From positions 434,001 through 498,000 of the forward strand of contig NC_017966.1 in NCBI RefSeq assembly GCF_000264455.2: DNA of 64,000 bases. Direction: 5' to 3'. The stretch comes from Tistrella mobilis KA081020-065. GTDB taxonomy: Bacteria > Pseudomonadota > Alphaproteobacteria > Tistrellales > Tistrellaceae. The notes below the pieces were generated by a model that saw only the letters and a program-made list of their open reading frames with translations, searched no databases and was not told where the DNA came from. The stretch's first letter is position 1, and every line of letters starts with the position of its first letter. This document shows, piece by piece, positions 25,506-33,917 of this stretch. The translations under genes and the position numbers were made by a program.

Positions 25506-26174
25506 TCAGGCCGGCGCATGGAGGCGACGCTCCAGCAGCATGCCGTTGCGGAGCGACTTCGCGAGCGCCAGCACGCCCAGATCGATCAGAGGTTCGGCCA
25601 GAATGACCGCCAGATAGGCCGCCCCGAAGGCCGAGACCGACTGCAGAACCGAAAGCTCGACGCCCTGGCCGTAAAACACCCAGAACGCCACCCACGAGAC
25701 GATGCCGGCCTGGTAGGTAGCCGAAAGCGCGAGCACCTGACGATAGGAGAGGTCGACATAGGGCGTGCCCGGCGCGATCAGACGCCGCGCGGCCCAGGAC
25801 AGCGCAAAGAGCGGCACCAGAAGCGTCGTGACGTTCATGCCGTATTGCGGCAGGTCGAAGGGCGCGAAGAGCAGCCCCTGTACCAGCAGCCCCGATGCCA
25901 AGCCGATGGCCGCAGGGGCGAGGCCGAACATCAGAAACAGCGTGGAGCCGAGGATCAGATGAACCTCCGACACGCCGACCGCCGGATGCGGCAGCAGCTG
26001 GAAAAGACCAAGCACGACGGCCGCCGCGATGCCGCTGCGGGCAGCGAGTGACGCGCCGCCGCGGTTTCTGATCTCGTCATAGCCGAATTTGAGCGTCGCC
26101 AGCCCGGCCCCGGCCGCCGTCGCGTATCCCAGGATGGCCTTTGCGCCATCCACGATGCCCGGTTCGATGTGCAT
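25506..26174 (-). CDS. CbiM-like energy-coupling factor permease, probable cobalt/nickel uptake
   Basis: A 222-residue membrane protein with about six hydrophobic segments. It begins MHIEPGIV, the CbiM/NikM start (MHIPDG) in which Met1 and His2 ligate the metal, and carries HPAVGVSEVHLILGS in the region that holds the third ligand histidine (His63/His72). CbiM-type proteins are the metal-specific component of ECF cobalt and nickel importers. No CbiN, CbiQ or CbiO gene is adjacent, so it works alone or shares a module encoded elsewhere. An AGGAGG precedes the ATG. As first gene of the nitrile hydratase operon it most likely feeds cobalt to the enzyme, replacing the NhlF-type transporter known in Rhodococcus. 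Confidence 0.78.
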   Translation of the reverse strand: MHIEPGIVDGAKAILGYATAAGAGLATLKFGYDEIRNRGGASLAARSGIAAAVVLGLFQLLPHPAVGVSEVHLILGSTLFLMFGLAPAAIGLASGLLVQGLLFAPFDLPQYGMNVTTLLVPLFALSWAARRLIAPGTPYVDLSYRQVLALSATYQAGIVSWVAFWVFYGQGVELSVLQSVSAFGAAYLAVILAEPLIDLGVLALAKSLRNGMLLERRLHAPA

Positions 26175-26200
26175 CGTCCGCCTCCTGTTTTTTATTGGAG

Positions 26201-26289
26201 AGCACCCGCGCGCATGTCATCCACTCAGGACGCGCTCTTCCCCCGCGCGCCTTCCCGGGATCATGGCCCCGGCTGCCGCGTCGGGTGCT
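26201..26289 (-). promoter_or_regulatory. Structured leader of the nitrile hydratase operon
   Basis: If transcription starts just after the -10 box described next, the operon has a 5' leader of about 115 nt. Within it AGCACCCG (minus strand, from 26289) can pair perfectly with CGGGTGCT (ending at 26201), enclosing 73 nt, and a short CTCC (26197-26200) can pair with the GGAG of the ribosome site. It does not match a cobalamin or NiCo riboswitch that I can recognise. Confidence 0.3.
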
Positions 26290-26295
26290 GTCTTA

Positions 26296-26324
26296 TTCAT
26301 AATTGTCAGATGACATTATTGCAA
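26296..26324 (-). promoter_or_regulatory. Promoter and operator of the nitrile hydratase operon
   Basis: On the minus strand TTGCAA (26319-26324) and TATGAA (26296-26301) are spaced 17 bp, a plausible sigma70 promoter. The spacer contains the perfect inverted repeat TGTCA-TC-TGACA (26304-26315), the size of a MarR-family site. Its position between -35 and -10 fits repression by the product of the marR gene divergently encoded nearby. Confidence 0.5.
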
Positions 26325-26453
26325 AGGAAATATATTTGTATGTCGGTGGATCACCCCTGAACATGTGGGGCGCGCCGCAGATGAGTCCCGCCCCGCCCGC
26401 AGCGCCCCGCACAGGCGAGCCGACAGGCCAATCACTGACCGGGAGCCTTGAAG

Positions 26454-27557
26454 ATGATTCAGGTGGTTTCTATGCTGAAAACAAATCAGCGGGGGCCGGT
26501 GACCATGTCCAAAGTGAATATCGGATTGCTGATCTCGCAAAGCGGCCCGACCGGTATCTGGGCGCCATCCTGTCTGAACGGCGCCATCCTGAGCGCCGCC
26601 GAGACAAACGCCGCCGGGGGCGTCCATGGCCAGGAAATCAACCTGGTCGTGCGAGACGCCGGCTGGGATCCGGCCGTGGCGGCGCGCATCGCCCGGGATC
26701 TGGTCGAGATCGACAATGTCTCGGTGATCGTCGCCATGGTGGCATCCAATGCCCGACGGCGGATCTCGTTCGCGATCGCCGGGCGTGTGCCCTTCATCTA
26801 TACGCCGAACTATGAAATGGACGCGCCCGAACCGACCATTGCGCTCAGCGCCACCGATGACCGCCTGATCCCGCCCATGCTCGCCTGGATCGAACAGCGC
26901 TTTCGCGCGCGCCGGTTCCTGATGATCGGCAGCGACTATCGCTGGCCGCAGCGGACCATGCCGATGACCGGCCGGATGATCGCGGCGGCGGGCGGCACCG
27001 TGGTCGGCATGCTGTCCCGGCCGCTGGATGCGCCGGAAGACTGGGACCGGCGCGCGGTCGAAGACATCCGCAAGGCGGATCCCGACGTCGTTCTCTGCTT
27101 TCTGGTCGGGGATCAGGGCATCCCCTTCTACCGGATCTATGGCGAGGCCGGGCTTGCCGGCAGGATCCCGAGATGCGCCATCGCCACCGACGAAACCATC
27201 CTCACCAGCCTCTCACCCGCAGCGATGGAAGGGCTGTTCGCCGGGGCCTGCTATTTCGCCGCGGCCCGGACTGCGCCCAATACCGCGTTCATGGAACGCT
27301 ACTGGTCGTCCTTCGGAAGCCTGGCGCCGATCCCCAACGCCTATGGGCAATCCTGCTATGAAGGCGTCAGCTTCGCGCTCGGCCTCATCGGCCGGTGCCG
27401 GTCCGCCGACCCTCGCCGCCTGCTGAGCCTGCCGCCGCATGGGGTCGAATATCGGTCCGCCCGGTTCGACACCGCCACCGGCACGCTCTCGCAACGCCTG
27501 CCGGTCTATATCGCGGCGGCAGACGGGTTGTCCTTCGATGTCGTCGCCCGGTTCTGA
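26454..27557 (+). CDS. AmiC-like cytosolic amide-sensing protein (periplasmic-binding fold)
   Basis: A type I periplasmic-binding-protein fold of about 350-367 residues without a signal peptide, so cytosolic. SKVNIGLLISQSGPTGIWAP and NAIL-like ligand-pocket segments, RVPFIYTPNYE and NAYGQSCYEGVSF align it with AmiC of Pseudomonas and NhhC of Rhodococcus, sensors of short amides. It is closely related to the protein at 38976-40013. GGGAG stands 8 bp before the ATG at 26454; the ATG at 26505 is the homology-based alternative. Divergent from the nitrile hydratase operon and 60 bp before a marR gene, it likely senses the amide product and modulates that regulator. Confidence 0.85.
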   Translation: MIQVVSMLKTNQRGPVTMSKVNIGLLISQSGPTGIWAPSCLNGAILSAAETNAAGGVHGQEINLVVRDAGWDPAVAARIARDLVEIDNVSVIVAMVASNARRRISFAIAGRVPFIYTPNYEMDAPEPTIALSATDDRLIPPMLAWIEQRFRARRFLMIGSDYRWPQRTMPMTGRMIAAAGGTVVGMLSRPLDAPEDWDRRAVEDIRKADPDVVLCFLVGDQGIPFYRIYGEAGLAGRIPRCAIATDETILTSLSPAAMEGLFAGACYFAAARTAPNTAFMERYWSSFGSLAPIPNAYGQSCYEGVSFALGLIGRCRSADPRRLLSLPPHGVEYRSARFDTATGTLSQRLPVYIAAADGLSFDVVARF

Positions 27558-27617
27558 GGAGTCTGATATGAATACACCGTCTTCCGGCCCCGCCCGGGAA
27601 ACGACAAGGAAACAGTG

Positions 27618-28076
27618 ATGTCCGGCGAGTCTCTCCAAACGACCATCGGCTTTCTGGTCGCCAATCTGAACCGCCAGCTCGAACGCGAGCTGGAAGAGAA
27701 TCTGCGGCCGCTGAAGCTGCCGGTCGACCAGCTCCGGGTCCTTCAGACGCTGGCCTCCGACGGTGCGGCCGACGGGCTCAGCATGTCGGAAATCGCCCGA
27801 ACGATTCTGATCGATGCCTCGACCCTGACCAAGGTGATCGATCGGATGATCTCGGACAGCCTGGTCTATCGGGCCGCCGATCCGGCCGATCGCCGCCGGG
27901 TCCGCGTGCTGCTGACCCAGAAAGGCGCCGCCCTTCTGAAGACGCTGCGCCCGATGCTCGACCGGCAGGAGGCGGAGCTTCGGCGCACTTTCGACGTGTT
28001 GATGGACGACCCGACGCCGCGGAACTTCGCGGAGTTGCTGGAGCATTTCTGCAAGCGAAGCGCGCCGCCGGCATAG
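27618..28076 (+). CDS. MarR-family transcriptional regulator (nitrile hydratase locus)
   Basis: A 152-residue winged-helix regulator: helical dimer region at the N-terminus (ANLNRQLERELEENLRP), recognition helix around MSEIARTILIDASTLTKVIDRM and the wing DPADRRRVRVLLTQKG. AAGGAAA precedes the ATG. Its genetic partner is the AmiC-like sensor upstream. In Rhodococcus rhodochrous J1 the nhhC/nhhD pair has the same AmiC-like plus MarR-like composition and controls a cobalt nitrile hydratase, which supports the assignment. A paralogous regulator is encoded at 40233-40652 beside the second AmiC-like gene. Confidence 0.88.
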   Translation: MSGESLQTTIGFLVANLNRQLERELEENLRPLKLPVDQLRVLQTLASDGAADGLSMSEIARTILIDASTLTKVIDRMISDSLVYRAADPADRRRVRVLLTQKGAALLKTLRPMLDRQEAELRRTFDVLMDDPTPRNFAELLEHFCKRSAPPA

Positions 28077-28103
28077 GGTCGCCCGGATACAGGCGGCGCC
28101 CGA

Positions 28104-28391
28104 TCAGACCCCTTCCACCATCAGCACGCGATAGTCGGCCGCCCGATAGCGATGGCCGCGGGCCTCGGCATAGGCCGGGCTGTCATACCAGGCGCGGGCG
28201 GCATCCATGTCGGGGAAGGACAGGATCACCACGCCTTCCGCCGCCGCACCTTCCAGCACCTGATGGGGGCCATAGAAGGCAAGCGGGGTGATCGGGTGGT
28301 CGCCGCGCGCGGCACGGGCGCCGGCGGCATAGTCCTTGAAGGCGTCTTCGTCGCGCATCTTCTCGCGGATCATCACGACATAGGCGGTCAC
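28104..28391 (-). CDS. DUF1330 domain protein
   Basis: A 95-residue ferredoxin-like alpha-beta protein: TAYVVMIREKMRDEDAF, the core PLAFYGPHQVLEGAA and VVILSFPDMDAARAWYDSPAY, all standard for DUF1330. The start is a GTG at 28391 overlapping the stop of the tetR gene (GTGA), with GGAGGAG about 8 bp upstream. The family is small and functionally unassigned; some members resemble ABM-type monooxygenases. It is the last gene of the oxidoreductase-tetR operon. Confidence 0.85.
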   Translation of the reverse strand: MTAYVVMIREKMRDEDAFKDYAAGARAARGDHPITPLAFYGPHQVLEGAAAEGVVILSFPDMDAARAWYDSPAYAEARGHRYRAADYRVLMVEGV

Positions 28392-29014
28392 GGGGCATCT
28401 CCTCCATGGGGGTGGTCTGGTTTCGACATCAAGGTGACCATCCGCCTGAACCCATCGGCAAACTGGCGGCGCGCGACCACCGGATCGGAGGTGATCGCAC
28501 CCGACAGGTAGAACGCGCCGAACCCGATGCAGTAGGCCAGCAGGTCGGTCGTCATATGCCGCAGATTGCCGGTCTGAAGCCGGCCGGCCTCGACGCATTC
28601 CCGAATGGCATCGCGGGCCACGTCGTAGGTGGGCAGATGGATCCCCTCGATCGGGCGCCGGTCCTTCAGCCCGCTCAGCGTGCCGGAAGACAGGAACATC
28701 AGTTCGAAATAAGCGCTCTTCTCGATCGCGAAGTCGAAGACGCGGGCCGCCAGCGCCTCCAGATGGCGGACCGGATCCGCCTCCTGCCGTTCGATCGAGA
28801 GATAGCCTTCATAGATCCGGAAGCCCTCTTCGATCAGGGCACGCATCAGGGCTTCCTTGTCGGCGAAATGGCGGTAGATCGCCATGGGCGACAGGCCGGC
28901 CCGTTTGGCGATTTCCCGCAGGGAAACCGAGCCTGCGCCCATCTCCAGGAAGGCGTCGACGGCAATGGCGAGGATCCGGCTGCGCGTGTCCGACGGAGCC
29001 CCGCCCTCAGTCAT
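28388..29014 (-). CDS. TetR-family transcriptional regulator
   Basis: A 208-residue TetR regulator with the N-terminal helix-turn-helix RILAIAVDAFLEMGAGSVSLREIAKRAGLSPMAIYRHFADKEAL (split over residues 13-56) and a variable C-terminal ligand domain. Its start overlaps the stop of the FAD oxidoreductase gene (ATGA) and its stop overlaps the DUF1330 start, so the three are cotranscribed. Two related operator-like sequences in the divergent region at 30.65-30.79 kb are the obvious binding sites, implying control of itself and of the aldehyde dehydrogenase gene. Confidence 0.88.
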   Translation of the reverse strand: MTEGGAPSDTRSRILAIAVDAFLEMGAGSVSLREIAKRAGLSPMAIYRHFADKEALMRALIEEGFRIYEGYLSIERQEADPVRHLEALAARVFDFAIEKSAYFELMFLSSGTLSGLKDRRPIEGIHLPTYDVARDAIRECVEAGRLQTGNLRHMTTDLLAYCIGFGAFYLSGAITSDPVVARRQFADGFRRMVTLMSKPDHPHGGDAP

Positions 29015-30630
29015 GAGGCATCCTGAGCGAAAACCGGCGCCTTCTTGATCTCATCGACCATGTCCCTGCCAGTGACGGCAGAGGCACAGAGCACACCGCC
29101 GAACAACGCGCCGATGATGCCGTCGCTGGTCACGTCCTGTCCAGTCAGATACAGGCCCGGTACGGGGGTCTGCGCCCGCAGCCAGTCCTGTTCATAGCGC
29201 TGCGGCGAGCTTTCGATCCCCAGAAAATCGCCGTATTGCTGACGGACGAAGGTCTCGTAGGTCAGCGGGGTCGAGACCTCGACATAGCGCACGGCACCGC
29301 GGGTCGCAGGTACCAGGCGATAGAGATCGGCCAACAGGCGCTCCTGCACCTTCGCCTTCATCGCCTCGTAATCGGCGCCGCGCTTCATCCACCGCGTACC
29401 CTGCCAGGGGGCGAAGTGGCGGTAGTCGGTCAGCGCGTGCATCTCGATCGTCGACCGGTTCGGGAAGGTCTCGTTCCATGTCGGGTCCTTCGCCGAGGCG
29501 AAGGTGATGAAGTGAAACGGAAACGGCGCATCGAAATCGACACGGTGCGCCGCCAGGTTGGCGTCGAAATCGGTCCCCGGATGCGCCCAGATATTCGCAG
29601 GCTCCAGACCCAGCGTCGCCGCATCCCCCTCCAGCCCGATATGCAGCCCGACCACGGTATTGGTATAGGTCACGCTCTCGCGCATCCGGTCCAGCCCGGC
29701 CGCCGCACGCGCCTCGGGCGCCATCAGCCGGCCGAAGGTGTTGCGCAGGCCGGCGCCGCTGATCACGACCCCGGCGCGCACCTCTTCCCCCGATGCCATC
29801 ACGACACCGGTCGCCCGGCCGTCCTCGACCAGGATGTGCGCCACCTCGGCACCATGCAGGACCAGCCCGCCCGCCGCCTCGATCACCGGCACGATCGCAT
29901 CCGCAAAGGCCCGGCCGCCGCCATGGGGATAGCTGGCGCCGTTCATATAGTGCTTGGCCAGCATGGCATGCATGGCGAAGGAACTGCGCGCGGGTTCGAT
30001 GCCGTAATCGCCCCAGTTGGCGCAAAGTACCGCGGTCAGTTCAGGATCCGAGGTCAGGTCGGCGATCACTTCGCGGGTCGTGCGCCGGGCGAAATCATGG
30101 AAGGGGCCGGTCATCGCTTCCAGCGCCGGCATCGGCCGGTCTGCCGGATAAGCCTTCAGAGCGAAGAAGGGGGCCGAGGACTTCGATGCCGCCGCCAGAA
30201 GCTCCAGATAGCGGTCGATCGCGGCATGCTCCTGCGGGAACCAGCCGTGGAGCGCGGCCCGATAGGCCTCGACTCCGGCGGGAATGCGATATTCGCGCCC
30301 GGCAATGTTCATCCGGTTGTAGATCGGGGGCAGATGCGCCCAGCGGATCCCACCCCGGGCCGCGTAGTCGAACATCTTCCAGGTCAGCGTCCGTGGCGAT
30401 GCGACGTCGCCGATATAATGCATGCCTACCGTCCAGCGATACCCGGCCCGGTCATAGCTCTGGGTCAGGCCGCCGATCACGGCGTTCTGCTCCAGCACCA
30501 GCATGCGCATCCCCTGCTGCGCCAGGACGGAGGCCACCCCCAGCCCGCCCATGCCGGAGCCGATGACGATGGCGTCGAAGCCATGAGGAATGCCGTCCTT
30601 GCGCCTGTAGGGCCGCCCTTTGGTGTACAT
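29011..30630 (-). CDS. FAD-dependent phytoene desaturase/retinol saturase-like oxidoreductase
   Basis: A 539-residue flavoprotein with the dinucleotide-binding motif AIVIGSGMGGLGVASVLAQQG at residues 20-40, the second FAD segment VLEQNAVIGGLTQSY and a C-terminal GLYLTGQDVTSDGIIGALFGG that binds FAD. The overall layout matches the carotenoid isomerase/phytoene desaturase/RetSat superfamily. No carotenoid biosynthesis genes are near, so a lipid or hydrophobic-compound saturase/desaturase is the safest description. It heads an operon with tetR and the DUF1330 gene. Confidence 0.85.
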   Translation of the reverse strand: MYTKGRPYRRKDGIPHGFDAIVIGSGMGGLGVASVLAQQGMRMLVLEQNAVIGGLTQSYDRAGYRWTVGMHYIGDVASPRTLTWKMFDYAARGGIRWAHLPPIYNRMNIAGREYRIPAGVEAYRAALHGWFPQEHAAIDRYLELLAAASKSSAPFFALKAYPADRPMPALEAMTGPFHDFARRTTREVIADLTSDPELTAVLCANWGDYGIEPARSSFAMHAMLAKHYMNGASYPHGGGRAFADAIVPVIEAAGGLVLHGAEVAHILVEDGRATGVVMASGEEVRAGVVISGAGLRNTFGRLMAPEARAAAGLDRMRESVTYTNTVVGLHIGLEGDAATLGLEPANIWAHPGTDFDANLAAHRVDFDAPFPFHFITFASAKDPTWNETFPNRSTIEMHALTDYRHFAPWQGTRWMKRGADYEAMKAKVQERLLADLYRLVPATRGAVRYVEVSTPLTYETFVRQQYGDFLGIESSPQRYEQDWLRAQTPVPGLYLTGQDVTSDGIIGALFGGVLCASAVTGRDMVDEIKKAPVFAQDAS

Positions 30631-30649
30631 GCATCCTCCCGATTCTTTT

Positions 30650-30669
30650 GTTTATGCTTGTAAACTATC
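30650..30669. promoter_or_regulatory. Upstream TetR operator-like site (proximal to the oxidoreductase gene)
   Basis: TGTAAACTAT (30659-30668) is a near copy of TGTACACTAT in the palindrome at 30767-30790. With the same 4-bp centre it has a degenerate left arm (6 of 10 matches). GTTTA-N6-TAAAC at 30650-30665 is a shorter symmetry over the same bases. Position 20-40 bp upstream of the oxidoreductase start suits repression. Confidence 0.4.
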
Positions 30670-30763
30670 ATACCGGGCCGCTTGGACAAGTCGGATTCTG
30701 AAATCCGGCATCTCTGTCCTCATCCGGTCAAATTCCGCAGACAGATTATCGAATGGCGGCCGG

Positions 30764-30792
30764 TTGCATAGTATACGACTGTACACTATGAC
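30764..30792 (+). promoter_or_regulatory. Promoter with embedded TetR operator for the aldehyde dehydrogenase gene
   Basis: TTGCAT (30764-30769) and TATGAC (30787-30792) are 17 bp apart, and the space between and across them is filled by the palindrome CATAGTATAC-GACT-GTACACTATG (30767-30790; 9 of 10 arm positions pair). This is a textbook arrangement for steric repression by a TetR dimer. Confidence 0.5.
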
Positions 30793-30848
30793 TCGATCGG
30801 AGGAAACCTGAAGCCCCACACAGACCGGACAGAAAGGACGGCCCAGAG

Positions 30849-32288
30849 ATGTCGGACCATCAGCCGAGCCCGACCATGACCATCAACGGTCATGGCGTGA
30901 CCTCATCCCAGGTGATCGAGGTGATCAACCCGGCCACCAGCGAGGTCTTCGCCACCGCCCCGGACTGCAGCCGCGAGCAGCTGGACGCGGCGGTCGAAAC
31001 CGCGCAGCAGGCCTGGGAAAGCTGGCGCCGGACCCCGGTGGCCGAGCGCCAGGCCGCCGTACGTGGCGTCGCCCGTGTACTGCGCGGCCATGCCGACGAG
31101 CTGGCACGCCTGTTCACCGCCGAACAGGGCCGGCCGCTGAAGGCCGCCCGGCAGGAAATCACCGGCGCCGCCGACTGGCTGGATGTCGTGGCCGGCATGA
31201 CCCCGCCCGAGCATCTGACCGAAATGCCGGATGGTCAGCGCATGCATACCCGCCATGTGCCGCTGGGCGTGATCTGCGCGATCGCGCCCTGGAACTTCCC
31301 GGTCAGCCTGGCGATGTGGAAGCTGGGTCCCGCGCTGGTGGCGGGCAACACCGTGGTGCTGAAGCCGTCGCCCTTCACCCCGCTCTGCACGCTCAGAATC
31401 GGCGAGTTGCTGCGCGACGTGCTGCCGGCGGGCGTGCTGAACGTGATCAGCGGCAGCGACCGGCTGGGCCCCTGGATGACCGCGCATCCGGGTTTCGCCA
31501 AGATCTCGTTCACGGGATCCACCGCCACCGGCAAGGCGGTGCTGGCCAGCGCCGCCGCCGATCTGAAGCGCGTGACCCTGGAACTGGGCGGCAATGACGC
31601 GGCGATCGTGATGCCCGATGTCGATGTCGACACGGTCGCCCAGAAGATCTTTTTCGGCGCCTTCTTCAACACTGCCCAGATCTGCGTCGCGACCAAGCGG
31701 CTCTATGTCCACGAAGACATCTACGACGCACTGCGCGACCGGCTGGTTGCGATCGCCCGATCGGTGAAGATGGGTGACGGCACCGAACAGGGCACGGTTC
31801 TGGGGCCGATCCAGAACCGGCGCCAGTTCGACCGGGTGATGGAGCTGCTGGACGACGCCCGGCGGAACGGGCTGACCCTGCTTCAGGGCGCAGACGTGCC
31901 CGCATCGGGGTATTTCATCCCGGTGACCATCGTCGACAACCCGCCCGAGGCATCGCGTGTGGTCCAGGAAGAGGCCTTCGGCCCGGTGCTGCCGATGATG
32001 CGCTTCTCGGATGTCGACGAGGTGATCGCGCGCGCCAATGACAGCCCCTATGGCCTGGCCGGCGCGGTCTGGTCGGCGGACGAGGTGGCGGCGATCGCCA
32101 TCGCCGAACGGCTGGAGACCGGCACCGTCTGGATCAACCAGAACCTCAACATCCGCCCCGACACCCCCTTCGCCGGCCACAAGCAGAGCGGTTTCGGCGT
32201 CGAGAACGGCATGGAAGGACTGCTGGAATATACCGTGCCGCAGGCCATCCATCTGCCGCCGCTCGCGGCGCGGCGCGGCGGGTCCTGA
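30849..32288 (+). CDS. NAD(P)-dependent aldehyde dehydrogenase
   Basis: A 479-residue aldehyde dehydrogenase with IAPWNFPVSLAMWKLGPAL, the cofactor loop SFTGSTATGKAV, catalytic Glu in VTLELGGNDAA and the nucleophile Cys in NTAQICVATKRLYV, plus EEAFGPVLPMMRFSD. It is divergent from the TetR-controlled operon and carries the clearest TetR operator in its promoter. Substrate unknown; the sequence groups loosely with benzaldehyde/aldehyde dehydrogenases active on aromatic or medium-chain aldehydes, but the family is too broad to say. Confidence 0.9.
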   Translation: MSDHQPSPTMTINGHGVTSSQVIEVINPATSEVFATAPDCSREQLDAAVETAQQAWESWRRTPVAERQAAVRGVARVLRGHADELARLFTAEQGRPLKAARQEITGAADWLDVVAGMTPPEHLTEMPDGQRMHTRHVPLGVICAIAPWNFPVSLAMWKLGPALVAGNTVVLKPSPFTPLCTLRIGELLRDVLPAGVLNVISGSDRLGPWMTAHPGFAKISFTGSTATGKAVLASAAADLKRVTLELGGNDAAIVMPDVDVDTVAQKIFFGAFFNTAQICVATKRLYVHEDIYDALRDRLVAIARSVKMGDGTEQGTVLGPIQNRRQFDRVMELLDDARRNGLTLLQGADVPASGYFIPVTIVDNPPEASRVVQEEAFGPVLPMMRFSDVDEVIARANDSPYGLAGAVWSADEVAAIAIAERLETGTVWINQNLNIRPDTPFAGHKQSGFGVENGMEGLLEYTVPQAIHLPPLAARRGGS

Positions 32289-32310
32289 ACGGCCGGCGAT
32301 CTTTGGAAAA

Positions 32311-32344
32311 GGCAGGGGCCGGCCCCGAAGGACCGGCCCCTGCC
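32311..32344. terminator. Bidirectional terminator between aldehyde dehydrogenase and amidase genes
   Basis: GGCAGGGGCCGG and CCGGCCCCTGCC form a perfect 12-bp stem around a 10-base loop. On the minus strand the stem is followed by TTTTCC, so it is best suited to end the amidase transcript; it also lies 22 bp after the aldehyde dehydrogenase stop on the plus strand. Confidence 0.75.
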
Positions 32345-32402
32345 CTACTCGTTCAGATCGACCCGTTCCGGGTTCTGGTGCAGATGCGCAGGCTTTGTCT
32401 GT

Positions 32403-33917
32403 TCAGAAGGTCTTCCAGTCGCCCGCCGCCTCGAAGGCAGCCGCGGCGGCATAGATGGTGCTCTCGTCATAATCCTTGCCGACCAGCATCATGCCGACCG
32501 GCAGGCCGTCGATCAGACCGCAGGGCACCGTCATGGCCGGATGGCCGGTCACGTCGAACTGCTGGGTGTTGCCCAGCACCGAGAAGGCGGTGGTGATGAT
32601 CTCGGTCAGCGAGGCGTCGGCGGCCGGGATGGCCGGCGCCACGATCGGGCAGGTCGGCATCAGCAGCAGGTCGTACTCGGCGAAGGCGGCGTCATAGGCG
32701 GCCTTGACCTTGCGGGCGATGTTCTGGGCCTTGGCGTAGAAGCGGCCGTTATACTTCTGGATGAAGTACTCGCCGATGAACATCGAGATCTTCAGCGAGG
32801 GCGACAGCTCGTCGGCACGCTGGCGCCAGCCGCTATGGGCATCCAGCAGGCCGACATTGTAGAGCCCCTTCCAGTTCATGCCCATGCCGTTGCCGGCCAT
32901 CATCTGCCACTGCAGACCTTCCAGCGCGATCGGCCCCCAGATCACCGCGGCGGTGTGGTGCTCGGGGATCGAGATTTCGGTGAGCACCGCGCCCGCCTCT
33001 TCCAGCTTCTTCGCCGCGGCGCGCACCTTCTCGTAAACGGCCGGATCGCCGTTCGCGACCTCGAACCCCTCCTTCAGGATGGCGATCTTCATGCCCTGGA
33101 CGCCCTTGCCCAGCGCCTCGGTATAGGGCGCGGTCACAGGGGCGTACTGGCGCGGATCCAGCCCGTCCGCACCGGCGATCACCTCCAGCATCAGGGCGTT
33201 GTCCGCCACCGACGAGGTCATCGGGCCGGTGTGGTCGATGGTCGCCTCGATCGGCATCACGCCGGTATAAGGCACCAGACCATGGGTCGGCTTCATGCCG
33301 TAAAGACCGCAGAGGGCAGACGGCATGCGGATCGAACCGCCCTGGTCGCCGCCGATCGCCATGTCGACCTCGCCGCAGGCGACCAGCGCCGCACTACCCG
33401 ACGACGAGCCGCCCGCGATATGACCCATCTTATAGGGGTTGTGCACCGGCGCCGGCGACGAGGTGTGGCTGCCGCCCGACAGGCAGAAATACTCGCAGGT
33501 CGCCTTGCCGACGATGGTGGCGCCTTCGTCGAGCATGCGGGTGACGATGGTCGCATCCAGCGCCGGGATATAGCCTTCCAGCGTCGAGGCGCCGTTCATC
33601 ATCGGCACGCCGGCCAGCGCCACATTGTCCTTCAGCACCACGGTCTTGCCGGCGAGCTTGCCGGTGGCGGCACCCTTCACTTCCGACTTCACATACCAGG
33701 CACCGTATTTGTTCTCAGCGCCTTCCGGACGGTAGCCGGGGGTGCGGGGGTATTTCACGACCGGGATGTTGTCGGGCATCGCGTCGAGCGCGTCATAGGC
33801 GGCGAAATTGCCGGCCATCAGGGTGAGATACTCGGCCGCCTCGTCGGCGGAGAGCGTCATGCCGAGATCGGCGGCGAGGTCGATCAGCTGGTCGGTATTC
33901 GGGCGGGTGACGGACAT
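32403..33917 (-). CDS. Amidase, nitrile-hydratase-associated family
   Basis: A 504-residue amidase-signature enzyme. The Lys is in [13 protein letters not shown], the cis-Ser in [13 protein letters not shown] and the nucleophile Ser in [16 protein letters not shown], the form characteristic of the Rhodococcus/Pseudomonas amidases linked to nitrile hydratase. The N-terminal extension of about 70 residues before the core also fits that group. It hydrolyses amides to the acid and ammonia, the second step of nitrile use. The start at 33917 has GGAGACC upstream. It follows the amide/urea-type ABC genes on the same strand, 181 bp after the last one, and ends before a strong terminator. Confidence 0.92.
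   Translation of the reverse strand: MSVTRPNTDQLIDLAADLGMTLSADEAAEYLTLMAGNFAAYDALDAMPDNIPVVKYPRTPGYRPEGAENKYGAWYVKSEVKGAATGKLAGKTVVLKDNVALAGVPMMNGASTLEGYIPALDATIVTRMLDEGATIVGKATCEYFCLSGGSHTSSPAPVHNPYKMGHIAGGSSSGSAALVACGEVDMAIGGDQGGSIRMPSALCGLYGMKPTHGLVPYTGVMPIEATIDHTGPMTSSVADNALMLEVIAGADGLDPRQYAPVTAPYTEALGKGVQGMKIAILKEGFEVANGDPAVYEKVRAAAKKLEEAGAVLTEISIPEHHTAAVIWGPIALEGLQWQMMAGNGMGMNWKGLYNVGLLDAHSGWRQRADELSPSLKISMFIGEYFIQKYNGRFYAKAQNIARKVKAAYDAAFAEYDLLLMPTCPIVAPAIPAADASLTEIITTAFSVLGNTQQFDVTGHPAMTVPCGLIDGLPVGMMLVGKDYDESTIYAAAAAFEAAGDWKTF

Noticed and set aside
26175-26295. Cobalamin or NiCo riboswitch in the leader
   Set aside because: I could not find the conserved core elements of either class; only a generic long-range stem is visible.
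26454-27557. AmiC-like proteins as ABC transporter binding proteins
   Set aside because: Neither copy has a signal peptide, both are next to marR genes, and the importer has its own Tat-exported binding protein.
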